IMG/VR virus record: IMGVR_UViG_3300022932_000017
Location: 1 to 64,000 of that record
DNA: 64,000 bases
Source of the DNA: a virus
Reading direction: 5' to 3' (one strand)
Position numbers and translations under genes: made by a program. Positions 7,599 to 15,361 of the stretch are shown here, one piece after another. Under the pieces are notes generated by a model that made no database searches, was not told the origin of the DNA, and saw only the letters and a list, made by a program, of their open reading frames with translations. The first letter of the stretch is position 1. Each line of letters opens with the position of its first letter.

Positions 7599-7933
7599 GA
7601 TTTTGATAAAGCAAAGTGAACCATTAAAACTAAAAAGCCTATACCTGTCACGTAAGCGAAAATATCAGTATTGTAGATAGCAAATCCCTTGCCCCGAATC
7701 ATACAACATAAAATATACAAGCAATTAGCTAAAGAAAGCCATTTCACATAAACAAATAACAACCGCTCTATTTCTAAATTATCATATTTGTCCTCATTTA
7801 AGTAACACAGATAACAGATAAAAGCTGATTGGGTGATTAAGTTAACACCTCCCCAAAAGTAGCTAGAATCAGCTATTGGCGTTAAATAAAGCGTAGACAG
7901 AAAGACATAAAGAAATATAACGGTTGTCTTCAT
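7595..7933 (-). CDS. Membrane protein, four predicted helices, 112 aa
   Basis: Hydrophobic segments at about 3-21, 28-45, 58-79 and 91-109 with little soluble sequence. First of the membrane-protein trio and coupled to the small Pro/Lys-rich gene just upstream. Function unknown. Confidence 0.68.
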   Translation of the reverse strand: MKTTVIFLYVFLSTLYLTPIADSSYFWGGVNLITQSAFICYLCYLNEDKYDNLEIERLLFVYVKWLSLANCLYILCCMIRGKGFAIYNTDIFAYVTGIGFLVLMVHFALSKS

Positions 7934-7934
7934 A

Positions 7935-8042
7935 CTACTTGGATTTTTTAGTAGATGGTTTTACAGGGTGTTCTTTTTTCGCAGGAGGCGCTTTCTGTTG
8001 CGGCTTGCGAGGGTCTGGCTTAATAGGCGAGTTGTCTGGCAT
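7935..8042 (-). CDS. Small Pro/Lys-rich protein, 35 aa
   Basis: MPDNSPIKPDPRKPQQ followed by alternating Lys/Pro, ending KSTKKSK-like. Its TAG stop lies 1 base before the ATG of the first membrane gene. Too short for family assignment; kept because of spacing and low-complexity but intact frame. Confidence 0.45.
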   Translation of the reverse strand: MPDNSPIKPDPRKPQQKAPPAKKEHPVKPSTKKSK

Positions 8043-8076
8043 AATTCATATATATTAAGCAGTAAAAGTAATAAAA

Positions 8077-8775
8077 TTATAAACAAAATCTTTTATACAC
8101 ATCATCCATTGTGGCACCATCTCTCCTAATCATCCTATACAACTTACTGTAATCGCACCCTATTTTTACCGCCCACTGTTTTATACTCAATTTAAAACCT
8201 TTATATTCAATAATTACTGATTGTCTTTTGTTGTTGGTCTGTAACTCGTCATTAGCCCATCTAACATTCCCGGGCTCGTAATTACCATCCACATTTATTC
8301 TATCTATAGAGTTCATGTTTTCAGGTCTCCGTCCTATGTAATCTAAAAATTTAGTATAATCATCCTCCCATTCTTTAAATACCTTTATGCCTCTGCCTCC
8401 ATAAGATTCGTATTTACAATGATTTTTTCTATTACATCTAGCTTTTATAGAACACCACGTCCTATACTCTATACTTTTTGAATCATTATGAGTTCTATGG
8501 GAACCTAATAGTCGTATACAACCACAACTTTTTTGTTTCCCTATTCGTTGTGTAGGTATCTCTACGGTTTTACCACAGTCACATTCGCATAACCAATATA
8601 TTTTTTTCTCTTTGCACTTATCCTTGTCTAAGAATCCTATTTGGCTTATGACTGTTAATTTATTAAATTTCATGCCAATCCTATTATTATTAGGCACCAA
8701 ACCTTTGTTTACTCTAATGTATTTTCCTCGTTCTATCATAGTGTAAATATAGATTATTTTTATCTGTTCTGACAT
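8077..8775 (-). CDS. HNH-type homing endonuclease (paralogue 2)
   Basis: Same architecture as the protein of 5966-6595: NKLTVI, then CECDCG and CGC (zinc site), then RTWCSIKARC, GGRGIKV and the HNH-like core SIDRINVDGNYEPGNVRW, ending in a helical DNA-binding region. A second possible start is Met13 (8739), closer to the conserved domain. It lies alone between a terminator and the small Pro/Lys-rich gene, as expected of a mobile insertion. Confidence 0.82.
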   Translation of the reverse strand: MSEQIKIIYIYTMIERGKYIRVNKGLVPNNNRIGMKFNKLTVISQIGFLDKDKCKEKKIYWLCECDCGKTVEIPTQRIGKQKSCGCIRLLGSHRTHNDSKSIEYRTWCSIKARCNRKNHCKYESYGGRGIKVFKEWEDDYTKFLDYIGRRPENMNSIDRINVDGNYEPGNVRWANDELQTNNKRQSVIIEYKGFKLSIKQWAVKIGCDYSKLYRMIRRDGATMDDVYKRFCL

Positions 8776-8798
8776 TAAAGTTACACCGAAATCAAAAA

Positions 8799-8824
8799 AG
8801 CCTCACAACTTACGCTATGAGGCT
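8799..8824 (-). terminator. Rho-independent terminator
   Basis: Stem AGCCTCA / TGAGGCT, loop of 12, followed on the minus strand by TTTTTT. It ends transcription of the tail-fibre region after the gene at 8842. Confidence 0.85.
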
Positions 8825-8841
8825 AAACAATAGATAGAGGA

Positions 8842-9183
8842 TTACGCTTTTACCAATGTCGCTGTATAGGCAACAGAAGGCTTAACTCCAACGCTTTCTA
8901 GTAACAATTTAACACCGGACTCATAATCCACTGAATAAACAATACTAAAGCAAAAAGCATCATAAATAGATACAGGAGTTCCATTATTAAATCTAGGATT
9001 CAGTTCAGCATAATACGTGCCGGGGATAGTTTCTCCCGTAACTTGTCCGGGCAACTGAAAATTATCACCTAAGCGTTTCATAGCAATAGCTAAGCTGTTT
9101 GTCATGTTACTTCCTGTAGTCGATGCTGCAATATCAGCAAGAGTAACATTAATTGTAAGGGTAGTTGGTTCTGTAAAAGGCAT
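8842..9183 (-). CDS. Hypothetical protein, possibly virion-associated, 113 aa
   Basis: Ala/Thr-rich, beta-looking protein with no catalytic motif. Follows the signal-peptide fibre genes and ends at a strong terminator, so a minor structural role is possible but unproven. Confidence 0.55.
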   Translation of the reverse strand: MPFTEPTTLTINVTLADIAASTTGSNMTNSLAIAMKRLGDNFQLPGQVTGETIPGTYYAELNPRFNNGTPVSIYDAFCFSIVYSVDYESGVKLLLESVGVKPSVAYTATLVKA

Positions 9184-9261
9184 GATTATTTAAATTAAAG
9201 GGTTTGATTTGTTTGATTTCCATTGTTTCCTAGTTAAAACCAGAAGTCAGCGGCATAATAG

Positions 9262-9840
9262 CTAAAAATCGGGTCTATAGTAGAATATTGACCTAATTGA
9301 AGCTGTGCCCAACACAATAAGTCCACTCCATTGAGCTGTAATATCCAACGCTTGAGGTTGAGTCATGTCAGTAGTTAAAGAAGAATAGAATGTTCCATTG
9401 GCATTCGTGAGGTTTAATATCGTCCCGTTAGGCTGTATTATATCAGTAAGAACAACTTGAGTAGATATCCCTGTAGCTAATATAGTGCCTCTAATCCTAA
9501 TACCTGCATTTGTAAGACCTGCTGTAACACCTGTAGCATTTACCATTGCCACAATATTACTCCCCAACCTGACTTTAAGAGCTAAGTTCGGAAGGGAAAG
9601 TGCAGGAGTAGTTACAATACAAGCCATTTCAAATCTATATGGACGGTACGGCACAAGAGTATTAGGTTTTATAGTATCCTTAACCGACCCTAATAAGCTA
9701 GTCTCGTCACCTGTATTGTTTAACAGGGTAATATTAGGAGAGAAAGATTTTACTGACCCTACAGGGGTTAATAATGGCTTTGTTATGCTTTGAGCATATA
9801 CCGAAGTCGAAAGCAACAATAGGAATAATAGTTTTTTCAT
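9262..9840 (-). CDS. Secreted beta-rich protein of the tail-fibre cluster, 192 aa
   Basis: Starts with a textbook Sec signal peptide (MKKLLFLLLLSTSVYAQS, cleavage after about residue 17, Gln at +1 as usual in Bacteroidetes). The mature part is Thr/Asn/Ile-rich and beta-like, similar in composition to tail fibres. It sits 9 bases from the next fibre gene, which also has a signal peptide. Export of a phage fibre-type protein is unusual; it may act on the cell surface rather than in the virion. Confidence 0.65.
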   Translation of the reverse strand: MKKLLFLLLLSTSVYAQSITKPLLTPVGSVKSFSPNITLLNNTGDETSLLGSVKDTIKPNTLVPYRPYRFEMACIVTTPALSLPNLALKVRLGSNIVAMVNATGVTAGLTNAGIRIRGTILATGISTQVVLTDIIQPNGTILNLTNANGTFYSSLTTDMTQPQALDITAQWSGLIVLGTASIRSIFYYRPDF

Positions 9841-9849
9841 GATTGATTT

Positions 9850-11370
9850 TTATAAAGGTGATAAAGTCCCTTGTGAGGATGTAATTACAAAAGTATTTGC
9901 GGCAACAAGCCTAAGTGTTATCGTACAATACCTATCTGTACTGGAAATACTACCTCCGGACGATGTAGTGACACCTACTCCTTTAGCTGTATATCCGGCA
10001 GGGAAGTTTATACGCCAGCCTCCTGCCCCCTCGCCCACAACTTGAATTAATGAACCTATTATTGTTGCACTTGGTGCTGTAATAGTTGTTAATGCTGCAT
10101 TATGAGGGATATAAATCGTGTTAGCGTTAGCTGTTTGGGTTGTTCCTGTAATTTCGACTACTTGAGTTAAATCACTTGTATATGCCACCGTACCACTAAA
10201 AGGTCTCCATGTTGCAGTAACGTCACTAGTAAATGATGGAGTAGCAAAACTAAGAGGGAAATTACTATTAGCGTTTAATAAAGCAAAATTACCATTATAC
10301 TGCTGAATTGATAAGTCAGTAGCGGTAGAGCCTGTATACGTACTGGCATTTGGCCCAAATATCCAAGAAAAAGAAGTCCTTTTTGGACTTGTTAAATTCT
10401 GATAGGTATCCTTTGTTAGAAATTTACTTGAGTCTACAGCTATAGTAATAACCGGAGTTGTTGTTGGATTTGCTACACTAGCTGAAATACCATAGCCATT
10501 TACTCTTGAAACATTTGTTACAGTCCCCGTATTTGACGTATATCCATTAGGATTTGAGGCTAGATAATAAGTACTGTTATCATAACTTATTGTAGTTCCT
10601 GATGCCTTAACAAAGCCCGTACCGTTCAATTGAGGCTGTTTAGCTGTCCATGATGCTTGATCTGTAGTTGTTGGAATAGAATAACCAGATTGTAACGCTA
10701 CTGCTAACGTTCCAGATGTCGTAATAGGACTGCCTGTTACCGTTAAACCTGTAGGCGTTGTCATTGCCACACTAGTCACCGTCCCAGAGGAAGTAGCTGG
10801 CGTTGGTATATTTAAAGCGCCCGTACTTTGGTTAAACGTAGCTGCTCCTGAACCTGTAGTTGTTAGTGTTACTAAGTTTTGTTTTGACGCAATAGAGCTG
10901 ACATTAGCACTTATCTGACCTTGTAGCTTTTGAAATGCACCTAAATAGGTGTCCGTAGCTGCAAGTGACGTATTTGCCCCAATAGCGTACCCTGTAAGCA
11001 CGTAAAGCAAAGAACGAGCATTTGTAGCATACAAGTTAGTTCCTTCGGGTACAGCCGTTGTGTTCAGTGTCTGGAATGTTTTATCACCTCTGTAGTACTG
11101 TGTAGTTGTTCCGGCAGCAATTAAAGGATTATAAGTTGTAGTAGCTAACGTTTCAGTAAGCAAATTCTGCCATACCGTGCCATTATGAATTGCTAATTTA
11201 AATGTACTAGGTTGAAACCATAGACCCCCGGAAACAGCAATACTTGGTGCGCTTGCTCCGTTAGGCGTATAGAGTCCATTAGCAAACCTAAATGGTGTAT
11301 TATTAACTGACTGACCAAATGATATAAAACTCCATATGGTAATTATATATATTAATGTTATTCTTTTCAT
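9850..11370 (-). CDS. Tail-fibre-like protein with Sec signal peptide, 506 aa
   Basis: Residues 1-19 form a signal peptide (MKRITLIYIITIWSFISFGQS). The mature protein carries the fibre motif YYRGDKTFQTLNT...VPEGTNLYAT (about 90-115), repeats of the GTVTSV / GTVTNV type near 195 and 280, and a beta-rich C-terminus. Such repeats are typical of phage tail fibres that bind host surfaces. Placed 4 bases from the SGNH spike gene, in the same operon. A fibre with a signal peptide is odd: it could be borrowed from a secreted host protein or work as an exported adhesin or decoy. Confidence 0.72.
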   Translation of the reverse strand: MKRITLIYIITIWSFISFGQSVNNTPFRFANGLYTPNGASAPSIAVSGGLWFQPSTFKLAIHNGTVWQNLLTETLATTTYNPLIAAGTTTQYYRGDKTFQTLNTTAVPEGTNLYATNARSLLYVLTGYAIGANTSLAATDTYLGAFQKLQGQISANVSSIASKQNLVTLTTTGSGAATFNQSTGALNIPTPATSSGTVTSVAMTTPTGLTVTGSPITTSGTLAVALQSGYSIPTTTDQASWTAKQPQLNGTGFVKASGTTISYDNSTYYLASNPNGYTSNTGTVTNVSRVNGYGISASVANPTTTPVITIAVDSSKFLTKDTYQNLTSPKRTSFSWIFGPNASTYTGSTATDLSIQQYNGNFALLNANSNFPLSFATPSFTSDVTATWRPFSGTVAYTSDLTQVVEITGTTQTANANTIYIPHNAALTTITAPSATIIGSLIQVVGEGAGGWRINFPAGYTAKGVGVTTSSGGSISSTDRYCTITLRLVAANTFVITSSQGTLSPL

Positions 11371-11373
11371 ATC

Positions 11374-14184
11374 CTATCCTATTTTTGATTTAATATTTCC
11401 TTCATACCTAAATCCCTCTCTATAATGGCCATTCGCGTTTAAATGATAACTGTCTGGTTGTCTTAATAAAGTTGTTTGAGCAGCATTATCCCAATCAAAT
11501 GTTGCTTCGCTAATATTATCCACTATGTAAATGCCATGATTTCTACAAGCTATCTTTGCAGCGTCAAAATATGATTGATAACCTATAGTTTGAGGTCTTG
11601 GGTATATGCCTATCCAAATTATTTTTATATCTGGAATTTGTGTTTGAATGTATTCAAGGCTATAATTCATAGCGCCATAAACCGTACTTTTATCAGTACT
11701 ATTTTCTGTACCTATAGGTTTGCCTTGTGCCGCATCATTCGTTAAAATATCTATTATTAGATATTTTGTATCCAATGGTATATCCGCTAATCTATTAACC
11801 ATAGGAATGCCAGAACCTCCAGTATTATCAGTTAGTAAATTACCATTTATACCTAAATTTAGATATGTCATACCATTTCTTTGCGCAATCTGATAACCAT
11901 ATACCTGATCGGCAGGTAATCCATTTCCTTTACCCATAGAATCACTAATAACCACCAACTTTTGACCAAACATGGGATTAAAACCAGATGTATTTTGATA
12001 TTCTCTTATAAAATCTATTAATTGTAATTTGTTATAGTATATAGGTTTTTGAGCACACACATATCCAACACCTAACTGTCCATTATTGACAATTGACGTT
12101 ACTAAAGACCCTGTGTTTTTCCCAGCTAATCGAGCTAACTGCTTACCTGTTTGCCCACTTCTATAGTAAAGAGAAGTGGATACATCTGACATGAATATTA
12201 AAAAATTACCAGCAGGGACAGGAATATTCACATTATAATCAAAAGTATTCGCTATTAAATTTAAACTGTACTCGGCTGTATATGTCAAAAAACTTGTACT
12301 CCCTATAAATGGATTTCTTGGATTTATTTCACCTACTACAATAGTCAGAATCGCATCTACCAAGGTTCTAATAGTCAACTGTTGAACTATCTCGTCCTCT
12401 TCAAAATACAACTCATTATCAGTCCAGTATTGATTCACAGCTACAAGAGAAGTAAAAGAGCTAGGAGTAATAGATCTAATATTTATCTCTGCATCGAGTG
12501 TTTTAGTTGTAATAGATATATCTTCTAAAGTCTCAATTTTTGAGTCTATTTCTGATTCTGAAACAGTATTATCTTCTACTAAATCTATTAACATCTCCTT
12601 TTTTAGATATTCATTAGATTCAGCCACAGTCCATCCTATACCTAATTCGGAATTAGCAACAATTTGACTTATAACCGTACCTGTTCCACTTAAAAGACGA
12701 GCTATAGTCTTTCCTGTCACTGGAACTCCATTCCTATACTTAAGTAATCCTGCTACAGTAGGCCTAAACAATAAAAATTGACCTGCACTTATGGGTATAT
12801 TTACGGCATACTTGTTAACCCCATTAACACATGGCACAGTATATGTGCCAGTAAACACTGCTATAGAACTATTAACTACAAGTGGTAAAGGAGATATATT
12901 CGCAACATATACCATCAAATCTCCTGAAACAGAAACTGGGATAGTTAATTCATTAATCACCCTTGTATTTTGAAATTGCATTAATGCACTAGTCCAAGTA
13001 ACATTTACAGTGGCATTTACGGTGTATAATTCTGGTATGATAACCCTATTATCTCCCTGACTGCTTGAGGCCGATAAAGTATCAACAGTTATTGCTTGTT
13101 GTTTGGTAACCAAAGAACTTGGTATAATTACAGGATCTCCACTCTGACTGTACAATACGCCTACATCCTCCGATGCTGATATACTTCTAGGAAAAGTATA
13201 AACACCAGTTCCCATATCAAACTGTACTATCTTAGGAGTTTCACTATTAACAGATGCAGATATGGCGTATTCCTGCCCCCCTACAGTTACAAACTTAGGA
13301 AACTGCCCCACCGAGGTTGAATCCGTAATAGTGTTTGTTCCATCAGCCACTAACCTTTTAAAAAGAGTTAGAGATTTATCAATATTTTGCTGTAAAATTG
13401 TCTCGGCAGATATAGCTCTATTAGTCTCAATGTATATAGAATCACTTAAATTTTGATCTTCTACTTCTCTATTTGAAGATTCTAAATCTAATGCATCATT
13501 AACCTCATTAATAGCAGGAACAACTTCTTTGGCCATTGTCTCTAAAGAAGCATCTTCGGATAATTGAATCGAGTATAATGGTTCTTCACCTGTTGCGTCA
13601 AATTTAAAAAATTTCAGTTTATTATCTGAATCAATGCCTATACCCCATGTATCTCCGCTTTGCAATCTTCCTCTTGTAAGATATATAATAGGTGCATCGA
13701 TATCATTATCTGTAACTGCTAATAAAGATCTTGAAATATTATCAGAAGCCATTGCTCCTTTATTACCTCCTGAAGCTACAAACCCCGGAGTAGAAACATT
13801 TGTAGCTGAAATATCACCAGTGAAATTCTGTCCAGATACAGCTGCTTTATCATCCAAAAGATCATTAGTCTGCTGTTGTGTATAATAATTTGATAGATCG
13901 GTCTCGATGAACTTTAAAACTAAGTCTTCGTCTGTAAGGCTATTTGGATCTGGCCACCAATATTCTCTAGCTCCATCTTCATCAACTAATACAGCCCCTA
14001 TAACGCCTTTTCTTTTGTTAGCAGTATCAAAGTAGCCTAATATCTCTGTAATTGAATTAAATGGTCTCTTTACGCCTGTAGTTTGATCATAGAACCAACT
14101 CTTAGCGGTATCTGGCTGTCCTGATGTAGCATACGGCTTATTAGAGCCTGTAAACATTGGATTTGATGGATTATACGTTGCCAT
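11374..14184 (-). CDS. Tail spike/fibre with C-terminal SGNH esterase domain, 936 aa
   Basis: The N-terminal 120 residues, with YYTQQQTNDLL, look like a virion-attachment and trimerisation region. The middle is beta-rich with two related segments (KTIARLLSGTGTVIS... and KQLARLAGKNTGSLVT...) that suggest an internal duplication. The last 200 residues are an SGNH/GDSL hydrolase: block I VVISDSMGKG (about 746-755), Gly in LGINGN, block III LTNDA (about 816) and block V DSYHLN (about 913), giving a Ser-Asp-His triad. Such domains remove acyl groups from surface polysaccharides, so this is the likely receptor-processing protein. No signal peptide, unlike the next two genes. Confidence 0.82.
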   Translation of the reverse strand: MATYNPSNPMFTGSNKPYATSGQPDTAKSWFYDQTTGVKRPFNSITEILGYFDTANKRKGVIGAVLVDEDGAREYWWPDPNSLTDEDLVLKFIETDLSNYYTQQQTNDLLDDKAAVSGQNFTGDISATNVSTPGFVASGGNKGAMASDNISRSLLAVTDNDIDAPIIYLTRGRLQSGDTWGIGIDSDNKLKFFKFDATGEEPLYSIQLSEDASLETMAKEVVPAINEVNDALDLESSNREVEDQNLSDSIYIETNRAISAETILQQNIDKSLTLFKRLVADGTNTITDSTSVGQFPKFVTVGGQEYAISASVNSETPKIVQFDMGTGVYTFPRSISASEDVGVLYSQSGDPVIIPSSLVTKQQAITVDTLSASSSQGDNRVIIPELYTVNATVNVTWTSALMQFQNTRVINELTIPVSVSGDLMVYVANISPLPLVVNSSIAVFTGTYTVPCVNGVNKYAVNIPISAGQFLLFRPTVAGLLKYRNGVPVTGKTIARLLSGTGTVISQIVANSELGIGWTVAESNEYLKKEMLIDLVEDNTVSESEIDSKIETLEDISITTKTLDAEINIRSITPSSFTSLVAVNQYWTDNELYFEEDEIVQQLTIRTLVDAILTIVVGEINPRNPFIGSTSFLTYTAEYSLNLIANTFDYNVNIPVPAGNFLIFMSDVSTSLYYRSGQTGKQLARLAGKNTGSLVTSIVNNGQLGVGYVCAQKPIYYNKLQLIDFIREYQNTSGFNPMFGQKLVVISDSMGKGNGLPADQVYGYQIAQRNGMTYLNLGINGNLLTDNTGGSGIPMVNRLADIPLDTKYLIIDILTNDAAQGKPIGTENSTDKSTVYGAMNYSLEYIQTQIPDIKIIWIGIYPRPQTIGYQSYFDAAKIACRNHGIYIVDNISEATFDWDNAAQTTLLRQPDSYHLNANGHYREGFRYEGNIKSKIG

Positions 14185-15037
14185 TTACTGATAATTTAAG
14201 TTTTCTATTATTTCCATCAAAGGTAAAAATCCCTGTTGAATTATATACCCCTCTTGAATTGACTATTATTCTGTCATTCATAATAAAATCAGTGCCTAAC
14301 TCCCCTTGATTTAAAGCTGTGTTATACCAGAAAAACTTTTCAGGTTCAGATTGAGGTTCGCTAATCGATATATACACATCTCCTGTCAAGACCTCTAAAG
14401 GGAACTCCACTTCATAACTTGTAGCTCCTGCAACGATACTTTTAGAACCTTGATAAGCAAATGTAGCAGGGTTGATAGGGGAAGAACTATATCCGAATAA
14501 TATTGTGATGTTGTTTGCTGTAACAGTAAGTTTAACTGTATCGCTCGCAGTTAGCCCATTACCATCTGTAACTGTAATCTTGAACTCGTATTGACCCAAA
14601 GGCATACCTCCAATAGTACCGCTTACTGTTAATTGAGAAGTGGTGGTTCCTGTCATTAGAACGCTACCACCACTTACTTTAGTCCACAAGTAAGATGTAA
14701 TAGGTGCCGAACCTTGAGTAGCTACAGCGTTGAATACTGCACTCTGACTAGCTTGTTTTGTTTGGTCGGCTCCTGCGTTAACTGTCGGAGGATACTTGAT
14801 AACAGCACTTCCAATAATTAACAACATCTCTGTGTATAGTTTTTCTGTAATGTCACTAGGTACAGTCTCTACCGTAACTCTATAATTTAAGCTATCAATG
14901 ATGTACGACAAGCAATCATAGTCTCTAGGTTTGCAACCACATCCGCTTTTAAGTTCTGCTACCCATTGATCTGTCAACACAAGGTAAACCCCTTCTGCCC
15001 GATCTAAATCCGTTATAATTTCTGCTATAGTACTCAT
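14171..15037 (-). CDS. Tail-associated protein with PKD/Ig-like domain, 288 aa
   Basis: Residues 1-80 contain a Cys-rich patch (KSGCGCKPRDYDC). Residues about 92-175 form a PKD/REJ-type beta-sandwich (VNAGADQTKQ, SYLWTKVSGG, YEFKITVTDGNGLTASDTV). The C-terminus is beta-rich. Ig-like domains on phage tails often bind surface carbohydrates. It overlaps the spike gene by 14 bases. Confidence 0.72.
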   Translation of the reverse strand: MSTIAEIITDLDRAEGVYLVLTDQWVAELKSGCGCKPRDYDCLSYIIDSLNYRVTVETVPSDITEKLYTEMLLIIGSAVIKYPPTVNAGADQTKQASQSAVFNAVATQGSAPITSYLWTKVSGGSVLMTGTTTSQLTVSGTIGGMPLGQYEFKITVTDGNGLTASDTVKLTVTANNITILFGYSSSPINPATFAYQGSKSIVAGATSYEVEFPLEVLTGDVYISISEPQSEPEKFFWYNTALNQGELGTDFIMNDRIIVNSRGVYNSTGIFTFDGNNRKLKLSVNGNV

Positions 15038-15291
15038 TGTGAAGCGTAATTATATAAAGTGTAGTACGTAGCCTGAACATATGATTTATATCTAGGTTCA
15101 TCACTAACTTTAGTCGCTATATCTGTAGCTCTCATTAGATTACTAGCGTCACTAAGAATATCCTTCATTCTGGCACTTGAACAGCAATGTTTTTGTTGTG
15201 ATACAAGGTCACTAAACATAGCGTTGTTTTCGTTCTCTACATCCCCGTAATCCAAATTTGGGTCGGAAAAGTCTATTTTTGCGTATATCAT
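15034..15291 (-). CDS. Hypothetical protein, 85 aa, first gene of the receptor-binding operon
   Basis: Short soluble protein with adjacent Cys residues (KHCCSS). ATGA overlap with the PKD gene. A -7 box lies 17 bases upstream, so it is probably the first gene of the operon at 8842-15291. Function unknown. Confidence 0.62.
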   Translation of the reverse strand: MIYAKIDFSDPNLDYGDVENENNAMFSDLVSQQKHCCSSARMKDILSDASNLMRATDIATKVSDEPRYKSYVQATYYTLYNYASQ

Positions 15292-15307
15292 AATTTTGTT
15301 TTTTTAC

Positions 15308-15315
15308 CAAAGGTA
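15308..15315 (-). promoter_or_regulatory. Putative promoter -7 box TACCTTTG
   Basis: Minus-strand TACCTTTG fits the Bacteroidetes TAnnTTTG consensus. The preceding terminator's T run lies about 13 bases upstream and may stand in for the -33 element. Confidence 0.55.
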
Positions 15316-15333
15316 TTAGTTTTATCATAAAAA

Positions 15334-15356
15334 AAGGTGCCGTTTCCGAACACCTT
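15334..15356 (-). terminator. Rho-independent terminator after the giant virion protein
   Basis: Stem AAGGTG / CACCTT with an 11-base loop, then TTTTTTT on the minus strand. It starts 5 bases after the stop of the 2173-residue gene. Confidence 0.8.
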
Positions 15357-15361
15357 GTATA

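Noticed and set aside
9485-9793. Plus-strand frame opposite the signal-peptide protein
   Set aside because: Shadow of a minus-strand gene with a clear signal peptide.
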